A stretch of DNA of 64,000 bases from Spirochaetia bacterium UBA5763 (lineage in GTDB: Bacteria > Spirochaetota > UBA4802 > UBA5550). The stretch is taken from positions 1-64,000 of the forward strand of contig DIEX01000030.1 in assembly GCA_002418835.1 (NCBI GenBank), written 5' to 3'. Of the stretch, positions 42,684-52,305 are shown one piece after another. A program made the translations under genes and the position numbers. The notes beneath the pieces are model-generated. The model was not told where the DNA came from. It saw nothing but the letters and a program-made list of their open reading frames with translations, and ran no database searches. How positions within the stretch are numbered: the first letter of the stretch is position 1; each line of letters opens with the position of its first letter.

Positions 42684-43384
42684 GAAACTCTCCTTGCAGC
42701 CGCATTTATGACCGCTGTTCTTCCGTAGCATCCGCTCTTATGCGTTACATCACTTTCAATAATTCCCCTGTCAAGCTTCAGCACCCTGTCTGCGAGGCGC
42801 ACAACCTCCGCACGATCATGGGACACCATCATCACCGTAAAATCAAAAAGTTCTCTCCATTTAACAAGCTCGGCATGAAACAGCCTCTTTGTATCAGCAT
42901 CAAGAGCCGAGAAGGGTTCATCAAGCAGGAGAAGTTCCGGCTCTCTTGATACTGCCCTGAGAAGAGCACACCTCTGTTTCTGGCCGCTTGAAAGCTTTTC
43001 AGGATATAGATCCGCCACACCATCGAGTTCCGCCATCCCTATGAGCTCATCGGTTTTTTTTATATCATTACACGCATAAAAAATATTCCGCCTGAGAGTC
43101 ATATTCGGGAAAAGGGCATAATCCTGGAACACAAAGCCTATCCCTCTTTTTCTTACCGGAAGCTTTTTCTTTTTTAATGTATCGAGCCAGACTTCACCAC
43201 CGCACCTGATGAAACCGGAATCAGCGTCAGACAGCCCGGCTATACATCTGAGCAATGTAGTCTTTCCGCTCCCGGATACTCCGGTTAACGCGGTGAATGA
43301 GCCTTTATCAATACTGAAACCGACATTCAAAGCCATCTCCCCGCATGCAGAGACAAGTTTTTTATTAATCTTCACATCAATCAT
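42680..43384 (-). CDS. modC: Molybdate ABC transporter ATP-binding protein
   Basis: 234 aa. Walker A GVSGSGKTT, Q-loop FVFQDYALFPNMTLRRNI (the form typical of molybdate/sulfate importers), signature LSSGQKQRCALLRAV, Walker B LLLLDEPFSALD and VSHDRAEVVRLADRV. The C-terminal molbindin regulatory domain of long ModC proteins is absent. Coupled to modB (1-bp overlap of stop and start). Supplies ATP-driven molybdate uptake for FeMo-co. Confidence 0.9.
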   Translation of the reverse strand: MIDVKINKKLVSACGEMALNVGFSIDKGSFTALTGVSGSGKTTLLRCIAGLSDADSGFIRCGGEVWLDTLKKKKLPVRKRGIGFVFQDYALFPNMTLRRNIFYACNDIKKTDELIGMAELDGVADLYPEKLSSGQKQRCALLRAVSREPELLLLDEPFSALDADTKRLFHAELVKWRELFDFTVMMVSHDRAEVVRLADRVLKLDRGIIESDVTHKSGCYGRTAVINAAARRVS

Positions 43385-44061
43385 CAGAGTACCTCTCTTT
43401 TACTGTTCCTGAGCATATAAATTATCAGAAGCATTGCCATACTCACTGACACCAGTATCCCTGCATATATATTCGCCTCAGCATAATTCATCATTTCAAC
43501 CTTTTCATAGAGAGCAATCGAAGCAACCCTTGTCTCTCCAGGTACAGAACCGCCTATCATGAGAACAATTCCAAACTCCCCCATAACATGAACAAAAGTC
43601 ATCATTACCCCTGTCAGCAGCGAAGTTTTAATATTCGGCAGCATTACATGCATGAGTGTTGAAATACGGGACTTACCCAGTGTAAATGATGCTTCAAGCA
43701 TTGATCGCCCCAGTGATACCAGGCCATCCCTGAGCGGCTGAATCATGTAAGGCATTGAATGTATTACTGAAGCTGTTACAAGCCCCGTAAACGAAAAAAG
43801 AAGTTCGACACCGAACAGTTCCCTGACAATTTTTCCTAATCCGGACGATGGGGAAAACAGGATCAGCAGATAGAACCCGATAACCGTGGGAGGCAGGAAC
43901 ATAGGGAGAGTGACAACTATTTCAGCCAGCACCTTCCCCCTGAAATCAGCGTAAGCCAGAATCAGCGCCACAGGAATACCTATAGAAAGAAGTATGATCG
44001 TTGTAACTGTTGCAAGCTTCAGACTTGTTATAAAAGGGAGCCATTCAATTCCTGAATTCAT
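43384..44061 (-). CDS. modB: Molybdate ABC transporter permease
   Basis: 225 aa with about five or six TM segments. The cytoplasmic EAA-type loop reads EASFTLGKSRISTLMHVMLPN, and LPMFLPPTVIGFYLLILF with PSSGLGK is typical of ModB. It pairs with modC next door. No periplasmic binding protein (ModA) gene is in the window, so ModA must be encoded elsewhere. Lies 14 bp after the ferredoxin gene in the nif operon. Confidence 0.92.
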   Translation of the reverse strand: MNSGIEWLPFITSLKLATVTTIILLSIGIPVALILAYADFRGKVLAEIVVTLPMFLPPTVIGFYLLILFSPSSGLGKIVRELFGVELLFSFTGLVTASVIHSMPYMIQPLRDGLVSLGRSMLEASFTLGKSRISTLMHVMLPNIKTSLLTGVMMTFVHVMGEFGIVLMIGGSVPGETRVASIALYEKVEMMNYAEANIYAGILVSVSMAMLLIIYMLRNSKREVL

Positions 44062-44075
44062 CAGTTTAGTCCCTG

Positions 44076-44384
44076 TTATTCAATCAGATACTGTTCAGCA
44101 GCTTTACCCGCTTCAAGGGAATCAAGAATATCATCAATTGCCGATTCATTCTCAACTTTACCGTACCACCAGTTGCCGGGATATATAACCATTACCGGCC
44201 CCCTGTCACAAACTTTGAGACATCCGGTGCTTGACACAGATACTCCCGCAAGCCCCCTGTCAGATATTTCATTCTCCAGATACTGCATCAGGCCCATAGA
44301 TCCTTTTTTGCTGCATACCCCCTGTGCCTCACCTGAGACCCTGAAGCTTCCGCATACAAATATATGGTGTTCCGGTTTTTTCAT
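44076..44384 (-). CDS. Thioredoxin-like [2Fe-2S] ferredoxin
   Basis: 102 aa from ATG 44384 with AAAGGAGA upstream; a longer frame reaches 44453. Four cluster cysteines appear in the thioredoxin-like ferredoxin arrangement: CGSFRVSGEAQGVC (first pair) and STGCLKVCDRGPVMVIYPG (second pair). Such Shethna-type proteins occur in nif clusters and are thought to carry electrons to nitrogenase or to assembly steps. It follows nifB (109 bp apart) and precedes modB. Confidence 0.9.
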   Translation of the reverse strand: MKKPEHHIFVCGSFRVSGEAQGVCSKKGSMGLMQYLENEISDRGLAGVSVSSTGCLKVCDRGPVMVIYPGNWWYGKVENESAIDDILDSLEAGKAAEQYLIE

Positions 44385-44493
44385 TTTAATAATCTCCTTT
44401 ATTATTCTATCCCTCTCCGTCCCCCGCACTCCGGAGAAGCAAAGCTTCCACATAAAAATTTATTCACTATACTTGGATAGTCAGGGAGGGGTT

Positions 44494-45753
44494 TCATCCG
44501 CATCCCATCCCTGTCCCACCGCAGGAATTCCCTGCGCTGCATCGCCCTTCTGTGCGCAGAAGTATTGCAGGAACATTTCTTCCGGAAAAAACTGCCCCCA
44601 TCCCCTCCTCTGCAAGTCCCTCCATTGTCACCACCCTGATCCCCCTGGATTCAAGAACCTGCACCGGCGATTGTCCTGAACCGCTCACAAGTACTGCCCT
44701 GCAGTCGTGAAGCATATCAGCCATCCGGTTCCATCTTTCATCACCACCACCCACAGGTGGTGTCTTTCTCCTCCCGATAAGTTCAATCTTCCCGTTATCT
44801 GACGAGAATATCCAGAGCTGATCAGCTTCACCGAGATGCTGGTTTACGAAAAGCCCTTCCATAGTGGCAACAGCTACATAGGGTTTTTCAGAACCATGTT
44901 TCCATCCTGATGCCTCACTTAGAAGTTTCGTTATCTCTTCAGGATTCGATTCACCCAGCATCCCCGCTGCGTCAGCCCTGCACCTCTGACAGTGCGTCAT
45001 CTGTTTTATATATTGTGAAGCATGCAGCCTGATCTTTTCCAATTCAGTTCTCGATACCGGATCGATATGTTCAAAAGGTGTTCCTTCAACAGGATAAAGA
45101 GGAATACAGTTATGAACATTCGCACCGAGAAGAGCCATCTCCCCCGCAATATCAGAAATATGCCTGTCGTTAATTCCGGGGATAATGACTGTATTGACTT
45201 TCAATATAACCCCATGCCTTTTCAGTTTTTTTATACCTGCTGTCTGACGTTCAAGCAGGACCGAAGCGCCTTCAATACCCCTGTACGGCCTTTTGTTATA
45301 TCTTACCCAGGAATAAATTCTGCTGCCAATCTCCGGCTCAACTGCATTCACAGTAACAGTGACATGATTGACGCCTATAGCTGCTATATCATCAGCGTAA
45401 GTTTCAAGTTCCAGTCCGTTTGTTGCCATGCAGAGGTGAAGATCCGGGAAGCGATCCCTTACAAGGCGGAATGTCTCCAGTGTTTCATCACCGTTCGCGA
45501 GAGGATCGCCCGGGCCCGCAATGCCAGCCACTGCAATTGCAGGTATCTTTTCTATTACCTTTTCAAGATAATCTGCCGCCTGGCGGGGATTCAGCATGGA
45601 ACTAGTTACTCCCGGTCTTGATTCATTTACACAGTCGTATTTTCTGTCGCAGAAGTTACACTGTATATTGCATTTCGGTGCAACAGGGAGATGTATACGC
45701 CCTGTTGTGTGCCTGGCATTTTCACTGAAACATGGATGTTCCCTGGTTCCCAT
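44494..45753 (-). CDS. nifB: FeMo-cofactor biosynthesis radical SAM protein NifB (NifX-like C-terminus)
   Basis: 419 aa. The radical SAM cluster motif is CNIQCNFCDRKYDC (Cys28/32/35 region), preceded by GRIHLPVAPK; other NifB marks are GIAGPGDPLAN, THCQRCRADAAGMLGE. NifB inserts carbide and fuses two [4Fe-4S] clusters into NifB-co. From about residue 285 a NifX/NafY-like domain (VAVATMEGLFVNQHLGEADQ onward) is fused, as in clostridia. The tail is Cys/Gly-rich (CSAGNSCGGTGMGCG). An AGGAGA ribosome site precedes the ATG. Confidence 0.97.
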   Translation of the reverse strand: MGTREHPCFSENARHTTGRIHLPVAPKCNIQCNFCDRKYDCVNESRPGVTSSMLNPRQAADYLEKVIEKIPAIAVAGIAGPGDPLANGDETLETFRLVRDRFPDLHLCMATNGLELETYADDIAAIGVNHVTVTVNAVEPEIGSRIYSWVRYNKRPYRGIEGASVLLERQTAGIKKLKRHGVILKVNTVIIPGINDRHISDIAGEMALLGANVHNCIPLYPVEGTPFEHIDPVSRTELEKIRLHASQYIKQMTHCQRCRADAAGMLGESNPEEITKLLSEASGWKHGSEKPYVAVATMEGLFVNQHLGEADQLWIFSSDNGKIELIGRRKTPPVGGGDERWNRMADMLHDCRAVLVSGSGQSPVQVLESRGIRVVTMEGLAEEGMGAVFSGRNVPAILLRTEGRCSAGNSCGGTGMGCG

Positions 45754-45762
45754 AATAATCTC

Positions 45763-47124
45763 CTATATATAGCTATATCCGATACTGTTCGAATTCTGAT
45801 TATACTCCATAACCGCATTCACAATGCGGTCAAAAAACTGCTGTGTCCCTTGATACCCGAAGTGCATCAGGCGCTGCCCCCCGAACCTGTCGTGAACAGG
45901 AAAACCCGCGCGTATAAGTGGTATCCCGAGATTTTTTGAAAGGTAAAAACCCTTGCTGCTCCCGATAACCATATCCGGCTTCAAATCCCTGCATAGTTCA
46001 AGCATTGTCGTAAAATCAGCATCATCAGCAAGGGCGCATTTTACACCATCAATCTGCGGCAGAGAGGAACTGAATCCTGCCGACATACCCCTCGAACCGG
46101 TTGCACACAAAACTGTTTTAACTCCTGTCTCTTCAATAAATTGTGCAATCCCTGTAGCGAGATCCGGCTCGCCATATACCACAGCACGCTTCCCGGCAAG
46201 ATACTTGTGTGCATCAATGTACGCATCAGCAAGTCTCCCTCTCTCCTTCAGGTATTTTTCAGGTACAGGATTCCCGCTAAGCTCACTTAAAATTCTGAAA
46301 AAAGCATCACAGGCCTCAATACCGAGAGGAAGCCCTGTACTGTAAAAAACATGTCCAAACTTTTCAGAGAGAAACCTGCCTGCGCTCAATGGGGCTGTCA
46401 CGCATAATCCTATATCAATAGATGCCGAAGCTCTCCCCATATTGAGTATTGCTTTAACCGGAGTTCCACCCGCAGGAAGTTTATAATAGTTCTCCCATGC
46501 TCCTCCGTCCATTGACTCGGAATAATCAGGTAAAACAGTTCCATTTATACCGAAATCTTTGAGTATATCTTTCAGATGGCGAAGATCCTCAGGAGAGATA
46601 ATCGGCGGGAAAAAATTTATACTCCCGTCAGAGGTCCCTCCTTTTGCAATGGACTCCACAGCGCTTCTCACTGCTCCCCTGAAACCTTCGGCATGAGTTC
46701 CTCTGTAACTCGGTGTGGAAACCTGTACTACCGGAACTCCGTCACCTCTTCCAGATGCTGAATACTCCCTGAGCGCCATTGGCACATCATCACCTATGGT
46801 TTCAGAGAGGCAAGTTGAGGCAACTCCAACCATTGACGGATGGTACTGACGTATAACATTATCAAGCGCAGTCTTCAGATTTTCGCTCCCTCCGAATACC
46901 GCAGATTCCTCGCTGAAATTCGATGACGCGATGTCAACAGGTTCCCTGAAATGACTTATGATATAACGCCTGATATATGTTGAACACCCCTGGGAACCGT
47001 GCACAAGTGGTATGCAGTTCTCAATCCCCCTGAACGCAAGTGTAGCGCCAAGAGGAGCGCAGAGAGCGCATGCGTTTCTCGTCGATGTAAAACTTTTTGT
47101 TCCCGAAAAATCTATTTTATTCAT
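45763..47124 (-). CDS. nifN: Nitrogenase cofactor scaffold subunit NifN
   Basis: 453 aa, NifK-like. NACALCAPLGATLAFRGIENC, LVHGSQGCSTYIRRY, STCLSETIGDDVP and VVQVSTPSYRGTHAEGF are the NifN version of the NifK core. With NifE it forms the scaffold on which NifB-co matures to FeMo-co. Starts 8 bp inside the end of nifE, so the two are translationally coupled, as expected for heterotetramer partners. Confidence 0.96.
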   Translation of the reverse strand: MNKIDFSGTKSFTSTRNACALCAPLGATLAFRGIENCIPLVHGSQGCSTYIRRYIISHFREPVDIASSNFSEESAVFGGSENLKTALDNVIRQYHPSMVGVASTCLSETIGDDVPMALREYSASGRGDGVPVVQVSTPSYRGTHAEGFRGAVRSAVESIAKGGTSDGSINFFPPIISPEDLRHLKDILKDFGINGTVLPDYSESMDGGAWENYYKLPAGGTPVKAILNMGRASASIDIGLCVTAPLSAGRFLSEKFGHVFYSTGLPLGIEACDAFFRILSELSGNPVPEKYLKERGRLADAYIDAHKYLAGKRAVVYGEPDLATGIAQFIEETGVKTVLCATGSRGMSAGFSSSLPQIDGVKCALADDADFTTMLELCRDLKPDMVIGSSKGFYLSKNLGIPLIRAGFPVHDRFGGQRLMHFGYQGTQQFFDRIVNAVMEYNQNSNSIGYSYI

Positions 47125-48475
47125 ATATACCCTTCCTTAACCGGTATGCCGGAGAGAATTTCCATACAGGGCTCATCACAGAGGAATGCACCTCTTTAGC
47201 GAAGTGCAGCATCCCTTCAAATCCGGCCAGGGGAATCTTCCTTTCATGATTATGATCACAGAATGCCACACCCATTTTATAGGCTATAGGGCGTTCCTTG
47301 ACACCGCCAATAAGAAGATCCACCCCCTTATCATCCATGAACTTCGACAGTTCAAGTGGATTGGTATCATCAACAATCACTGTGCCCTCATCGCAGATCT
47401 CTCTGAGATATTCGTAGTCCTCTTCTGACCCGGTTTGTGAACCCACCACTGCAACAGACATACCGATATGACGGAGCGCCTTAACAAGAGAAAATGCCTT
47501 GAATGATCCTCCGACATAAACAGCAGCACGCTTACCTTCAAGGTCTCTTTTAATATTCTGAAGTTCAGGATAAATTTCGGAGACCTCGCGTTTCACAATA
47601 TTCCCGGCTTTCTTGATCATTTCACCGGAACATGAAAGCTTTGCAACATCATATAGAGCCTGCGACATGTCTTCAAGCCCGAAGTATGAAACACGAATAA
47701 AGGGTATACCGTACTCCCTCTGCATTATCTTCGCAAGGCCGGTCATGGAGCCCGAACACTGCACAACATTCAATGACGCATTGTGGGCCCGCCTGATATC
47801 ATCTACACGTCCGTCACCTGTCATACAGGAGATCACCCTGACCCCCATCTCCTCGTAGTACTTTCTTATAATCCAGGTCTCCCCTGCGATATTGAAATCA
47901 CCTAGTATGTTAATTGAGAACTCCCCGGCAATCTTCTCCTCTGATGTGCCGATGAGAGTTGAGAGCGCGGTACAGGCGGCGGAGTAACCGTCTTTTTTTG
48001 TACCCCTGAATCCCTCTGAATGAACAGGAATTACAGGGATCCCCTTTTCACAGGATACCCTCCTGCATACTGCATTAACATCATCACCTATAAGCCCCAC
48101 AATACATGTTGAGTAAACAAATGCTGCCTTAGGACTATATGCCTCTATTAATTCCTGAAGTGCCAATCTGAGCTTTTTTTCGCCTCCATAAATCACATCC
48201 TCTTCTCGCAGGTCTGTTGAAAAACTCATCCTGTGCAGCTCAGGCCCAGACGAAAGAGAGCCGCGTATATCCCATGTATAAGCCGCGCACCCCAATGGGC
48301 CGTGCACAAGATGAAGCGCATCAGCCACGGGGTAGAGCACGACACGTGACCCGCAGAATACACAGGCCCGCTGGCTTACAGAACCTGCAAGGCTCATCCT
48401 GCCGCACTCCACCGGTCTGTCATCCCTCCCTTTTTCACGAACCTGGTTTTTCCTTCCATCGAGAACAGTGATCAT
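47117..48475 (-). CDS. nifE: Nitrogenase cofactor scaffold subunit NifE
   Basis: 452 aa, NifD-like. CVFCGSRVVLYPVADALHLVHGPLGCAAYTWDIRGS (cited in parts) carries the cluster cysteines, followed by FSTDLREEDVIYGGEKKL, STCIVGLIGDDV and VVQCSGSMTGLAKIMQREYG at the cofactor-cysteine position. It differs from NifD in lacking the HSYDYSG histidine pocket. First of the nifEN pair, 13 bp after nifK. Confidence 0.96.
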   Translation of the reverse strand: MITVLDGRKNQVREKGRDDRPVECGRMSLAGSVSQRACVFCGSRVVLYPVADALHLVHGPLGCAAYTWDIRGSLSSGPELHRMSFSTDLREEDVIYGGEKKLRLALQELIEAYSPKAAFVYSTCIVGLIGDDVNAVCRRVSCEKGIPVIPVHSEGFRGTKKDGYSAACTALSTLIGTSEEKIAGEFSINILGDFNIAGETWIIRKYYEEMGVRVISCMTGDGRVDDIRRAHNASLNVVQCSGSMTGLAKIMQREYGIPFIRVSYFGLEDMSQALYDVAKLSCSGEMIKKAGNIVKREVSEIYPELQNIKRDLEGKRAAVYVGGSFKAFSLVKALRHIGMSVAVVGSQTGSEEDYEYLREICDEGTVIVDDTNPLELSKFMDDKGVDLLIGGVKERPIAYKMGVAFCDHNHERKIPLAGFEGMLHFAKEVHSSVMSPVWKFSPAYRLRKGIYE

Positions 48476-48488
48476 TCTTATTCCTCCA

Positions 48489-49865
48489 TTACATCACAAG
48501 TTCAAAGCTCTCTTCAGCCGCATCCCTGTCCTGGCGATCAAGAAGCTCATTCAGAATCTTCTCCATAAGTCTCAATCCACCCTTATATCCTGTTAGAGGA
48601 AAATACTGGTGACCCACACGATCATAAATCGGGAAACATATACGGACCAGAGGGATATCCTCATCACGCGCGATATACTTGCAGTACGTGTTGCCGAAGA
48701 TAATGTCAGGTTTATCTTTTTTTATAAGCTGATGGAAATAATAGGTATCAGCAGTTGCTCCGCTTTTGACAACAGTGTCACCACCGGCCATCTCTTTTAT
48801 TGATTTCTCAAACTTTGTCCCTGCCGGAGTACCTGTAACAACACAGCTTATCTTCATATCGAGGTCTGTGAGAAATTCAACTATTGAAAGAAGCTGATCC
48901 GGGTCACCCATGAGCGCCGCTTTTTTCATGTAGAAATACTGATGCATATCTGTCATTACATCAAGGAGCTGCCCCCGCTCTGTCATGATCGCTTCAGGCA
49001 CCTGTACACCGCCTTTCTTTCTCAGGAGATCAACGAAGGCATCAGTTGCCCTGAGGCCGATAGGGAGATTTAGTACTTCAAACGGGACTTTACATTTTGA
49101 GTCAAGAGCCCTGGCAGCCTGCGTTGATGCAAGACTCCCCAGGGCAATGGTGAAACTGCTGTCCCCTGAGCTTTTTATCTCTGCAGATGTTGCTCCCCCT
49201 TTAGGATACATATGGAACTTACCGTCCATAGGGCTGTTTACAACACCCGATGTATCAGGAAACATAACTATCTGCACACCCATCTCTGCAGCAATACGCT
49301 TAATTTCAGCCATGTCGGATGGCTCGACAAAACCGGGGATTATATTCACGCGGTTTTCCCTGTCCCCTGTATTCTCTGAAAAATACTGTACCATCCCTGT
49401 GGTCATATTTGAAAAACCTGTAACATGCGAACCCTTGAAACTCGGTGTGTTTGTGTGAATTACAGTTTTACCGGCAGGAATCTTTCCTTCTGTTTTCGCC
49501 TTGTTGATAATCTGCTTCATGTCGTCGCCGATAACTTCCGAAAGACATGTTGTATGCACAGCTATTATCTCAGGATCGTACATGGCAAAGATGTTCTGTA
49601 TTGACTCCAGAAGATTCGCCTGCCCTCCGAAAACCGATGCCCCCTCGGTGAAAGAACTTGAGGTAGCCATGATCGGATCCTTGTAGTGCCGTGTAAGGGC
49701 ACTCCTGTGGTATGCACAGCACCCCTGTGACCCGTGACTGTGAGGGAGGCAGCCCCTGATTCCAAGCGCTGCGTACATTGCCCCCACTGGCTGGCATGTT
49801 TTGGCCGGGTTTACTGTTAGCGCTTTCCTGTCTATTATATTATCTGTTGTATGTCTCAGCAGCAT
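48489..49865 (-). CDS. nifK: Nitrogenase MoFe protein beta subunit NifK
   Basis: 458 aa. P-cluster cysteines are in NPAKTCQPVGAMYAALG, HGSQGCCAYHRS and HTTCLSEVIGDDM. The protein begins close to the NPAKTC segment and so lacks the roughly 50-residue N-terminal arm of proteobacterial NifK, like the short clostridial form. With NifD it forms the alpha2beta2 tetramer that reduces N2. Located 9 bp after nifD. Confidence 0.98.
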   Translation of the reverse strand: MLLRHTTDNIIDRKALTVNPAKTCQPVGAMYAALGIRGCLPHSHGSQGCCAYHRSALTRHYKDPIMATSSSFTEGASVFGGQANLLESIQNIFAMYDPEIIAVHTTCLSEVIGDDMKQIINKAKTEGKIPAGKTVIHTNTPSFKGSHVTGFSNMTTGMVQYFSENTGDRENRVNIIPGFVEPSDMAEIKRIAAEMGVQIVMFPDTSGVVNSPMDGKFHMYPKGGATSAEIKSSGDSSFTIALGSLASTQAARALDSKCKVPFEVLNLPIGLRATDAFVDLLRKKGGVQVPEAIMTERGQLLDVMTDMHQYFYMKKAALMGDPDQLLSIVEFLTDLDMKISCVVTGTPAGTKFEKSIKEMAGGDTVVKSGATADTYYFHQLIKKDKPDIIFGNTYCKYIARDEDIPLVRICFPIYDRVGHQYFPLTGYKGGLRLMEKILNELLDRQDRDAAEESFELVM

Positions 49866-49874
49866 AACTTCCTC

Positions 49875-51524
49875 CTATTTATTCCAGACATAACTTCCTG
49901 TGAGCTCCGGACTCTCCTGCCACGGTGCCTTTACCAGGCTGAAAATTTTTGTATTCACCATTCTGTCTATCTCCCGATAGAAATTTACCGCACCGATAAA
50001 CCCGGCATATGGACCGCTATAGTCATAGCTGTGCAGCTGTTTCATCGGGATTCCACCTTTCTGCACAACATACTTTTCCTTTATCCCTGCACAGAAGATA
50101 TCAGGCTTATACTTCTCAATAAGTATCTCCGTCTCATAATGATTAAGGTCATCTATGATTAGAGAATTATCCTTCATCTCTGTCATCATGCCGTTGTAGT
50201 CATTGAATGTAAACCCGGCTGATTCGAGTTTCTGCATCTCATCATTCTTTTTCCTCGGATTATAGCGCTTCTCATCCGGAGTTACAGTGAGTTCCTCAAT
50301 ATTACGGGTATCCGCGTCTACAACGATACCCGGTATTACCTTTCTACCCTCGTAATCATCCCGGTGAGCGAACTCATACCCCGCTGAAAGAGTCTCCATC
50401 CCTATTTCAGTAAAAAGCTCCTGGTAGTGATGTGCGCGTGATCCCCCCACGAAGAGCATCGCTTTTTTACCTTCGCACCTCGGCCTTATTTCACCCTGTA
50501 CTTTTAATACATTTTCCATTTCAGCAGCGATTACGCTTTCAACACGTTCAATCAGTTCAGCATCACCGAAGTATACAGCCATTTTTCTCAGGGATTTAGC
50601 CGTAGCTTCAGCTCCGACAAAGTTTACCTTAAACCATGGAATTCCATACTTCTTCTCCATCATTTCGGCCATATAGTTAATCGATCTATGGCACATAACA
50701 ACATTGAGATCAGCATTGTGTGCGCTGGCGAACTCTTCATATACCGAGTTTCCGCTGAATGTTGAATGAAGAGTAAACCCGCAGAGCTCCATAATCCTTT
50801 CAATCTCAAAAGCGTCCCCGCCTATGTTATACTCGCCCAGAATATTAACTATATATTTTCCCTCTTTCCGCATCTCCAGCTGCCCCACAACATCCGTAAA
50901 CACCTTGTTATTCGCCACGTGGTGTCCGGCTGACTGGCTTACACCTTTATACCCTTCACAGGAGAAACCGAAGATATTTACTTCCGGATACTTCTCCTCC
51001 ATTTCACGCGCAACTGCATGAACATCGTCACCAATAAGCCCCACAGGACATGTGGAGAATATCCCTATGGCCTTCGGATTGAAAAGAGCAATTGCCTCTT
51101 CAATGGCCTTCTTCAGTTTCTTCTCTCCGCCGAAGATAATCTCATCCTCCTGAAGGTCTGTTGACAGCGCATAAGTCATATAGTTCGCGTCAGAGAGAGT
51201 CTCCGGTCTTGTCTGGTTTCTCCTTGTGAGCCAGCTGTAAAATCCGCAACCTATCGGCCCGTGAGTAATCTGAAGTATATCTCTTGTGGGCCCCAGAACA
51301 ACCCCCTTGCATCCGGCATAAGCGCATCCGCGCATAGTCAGGATACCGGGGATTGTACGGCTGTTCGCAAGGATCTCAGGAACCTGGTCACCGTTCTCCA
51401 CTCTGTTTATTATAATCTGTTTCCCTCTTTTCCGCGCGACCTTCGCAGGGTATCGATTAAGTATACTATCCTTCACTTTCTCTGCGCTTATATTACTGAA
51501 AGATTTTAATTCCGCTTTGATCAT
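49875..51524 (-). CDS. nifD: Nitrogenase MoFe protein alpha subunit NifD (long, clostridial-type)
   Basis: 549 aa. P-cluster ligands Cys67, Cys93 and Cys159; His201 in SQSAGHHVANN; FeMo-co ligands Cys278 in VVMCHRSINYM and His498 in HSYDYSGPYAG. About 50-60 extra residues (roughly 395-455, rich in charged residues) match the position of the clostridial insertion and explain the length. GCAYAGC has an additional Cys71. The absence of a delta-subunit gene (anfG/vnfG) between D and K argues for a molybdenum enzyme, in line with modBC in the operon. Confidence 0.97.
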   Translation of the reverse strand: MIKAELKSFSNISAEKVKDSILNRYPAKVARKRGKQIIINRVENGDQVPEILANSRTIPGILTMRGCAYAGCKGVVLGPTRDILQITHGPIGCGFYSWLTRRNQTRPETLSDANYMTYALSTDLQEDEIIFGGEKKLKKAIEEAIALFNPKAIGIFSTCPVGLIGDDVHAVAREMEEKYPEVNIFGFSCEGYKGVSQSAGHHVANNKVFTDVVGQLEMRKEGKYIVNILGEYNIGGDAFEIERIMELCGFTLHSTFSGNSVYEEFASAHNADLNVVMCHRSINYMAEMMEKKYGIPWFKVNFVGAEATAKSLRKMAVYFGDAELIERVESVIAAEMENVLKVQGEIRPRCEGKKAMLFVGGSRAHHYQELFTEIGMETLSAGYEFAHRDDYEGRKVIPGIVVDADTRNIEELTVTPDEKRYNPRKKNDEMQKLESAGFTFNDYNGMMTEMKDNSLIIDDLNHYETEILIEKYKPDIFCAGIKEKYVVQKGGIPMKQLHSYDYSGPYAGFIGAVNFYREIDRMVNTKIFSLVKAPWQESPELTGSYVWNK

Positions 51525-51553
51525 ATCAGGCTCCTCTTACAACTTTCATTTCA

Positions 51554-51934
51554 TCATATTTCATCAAGAGTTTCATTACCAGCCTCCCCTGTGCGGATAC
51601 GGTAAGACTCCATCACTGGCATTACAAAGATCTTCCCGTCACCTGACTTACCTGTGCGGTTCGTATCAATAATTGCTGTCACAACTCTCCCCACAAGTTC
51701 ATCAGGTACAATCATAGAAAGCATCCTTTTGGGCACAAGTCGCTGGCTGCTTCCAAGCTGTGATATCGCCTCCTCGTATCCCTCTTCAGCTCCGCGAAGA
51801 AGCTTAAAATCAACAAGCCCCTTACCGCGTCCCAGGCACTCCCTTGCATGCATTGATGAAATACCCGCGTCAGTGAGAGACTTCTTCGTTTTGTTCATCA
51901 TATTCATTCTGATGATCGCCATTACCTCTTTCAT
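51554..51934 (-). CDS. nifI2: Nitrogen regulatory PII-like protein NifI2
   Basis: 126 aa PII fold: opening VMAIIRMNMMNKTKKSLTDAG, a T-loop region with KRMLSMIVPDELVGRVV, and GDGKIFVMPVMESYRIRTGE near the end. The position directly before nifD, after nifI1, is diagnostic. In methanogens NifI1/NifI2 bind the MoFe protein and block it when 2-oxoglutarate is low, giving ammonia switch-off. Overlaps nifI1 by 4 bp. Confidence 0.95.
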   Translation of the reverse strand: MKEVMAIIRMNMMNKTKKSLTDAGISSMHARECLGRGKGLVDFKLLRGAEEGYEEAISQLGSSQRLVPKRMLSMIVPDELVGRVVTAIIDTNRTGKSGDGKIFVMPVMESYRIRTGEAGNETLDEI

Positions 51935-52284
51935 AATGCCGCTCCCTGAACTCCCTCTGATGTTTCTTTAACCCCTGAACTTACAGTGTAGACCTCTTCA
52001 ACCGGTGATACAAAAATCTTACCGTCACCAAAAGCCCCTTTATCTCCGGTCCGTGCTGCCGAAATTACACTTTTAATAACAAAATCCCTGTCACTCTCCG
52101 GCACCACAAACATCAGCATCTCTTTCGGAATCTCGTCATAAGTAATATCCCCAATCTTTACCCCGCGCTGTTTGCCTCTTCCTGAAACACCCATCTTTGT
52201 CACAGAAGGAAACCCCTCAGCCATAAGCTTTTCCATTACAGCATCAACTTTTTCAGGTCTTATAATCGCCCGTATCATTATCAT
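51931..52284 (-). CDS. nifI1: Nitrogen regulatory PII-like protein NifI1
   Basis: 117 aa PII fold: MIMIRAIIRPEKVDAVMEKL, SVTKMGVSGRGKQRG, then GDGKIFVSPVEEVYTVSSG. The FPSVTKMGVSGRGKQ T-loop start is typical of NifI1, which has a shortened T-loop compared with GlnB. Lies 21 bp after nifH and acts with NifI2 in nitrogenase switch-off. Confidence 0.95.
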   Translation of the reverse strand: MIMIRAIIRPEKVDAVMEKLMAEGFPSVTKMGVSGRGKQRGVKIGDITYDEIPKEMLMFVVPESDRDFVIKSVISAARTGDKGAFGDGKIFVSPVEEVYTVSSGVKETSEGVQGAAL

Positions 52285-52305
52285 ATTGTTATCCTCACAT
52301 TTGTT

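Noticed and set aside
49875..51524. Alternative (iron-only or vanadium) nitrogenase
   Set aside because: No anfG/vnfG delta-subunit gene between D and K, and modBC plus nifEN are present; NifD length is explained by a clostridial-type insertion.
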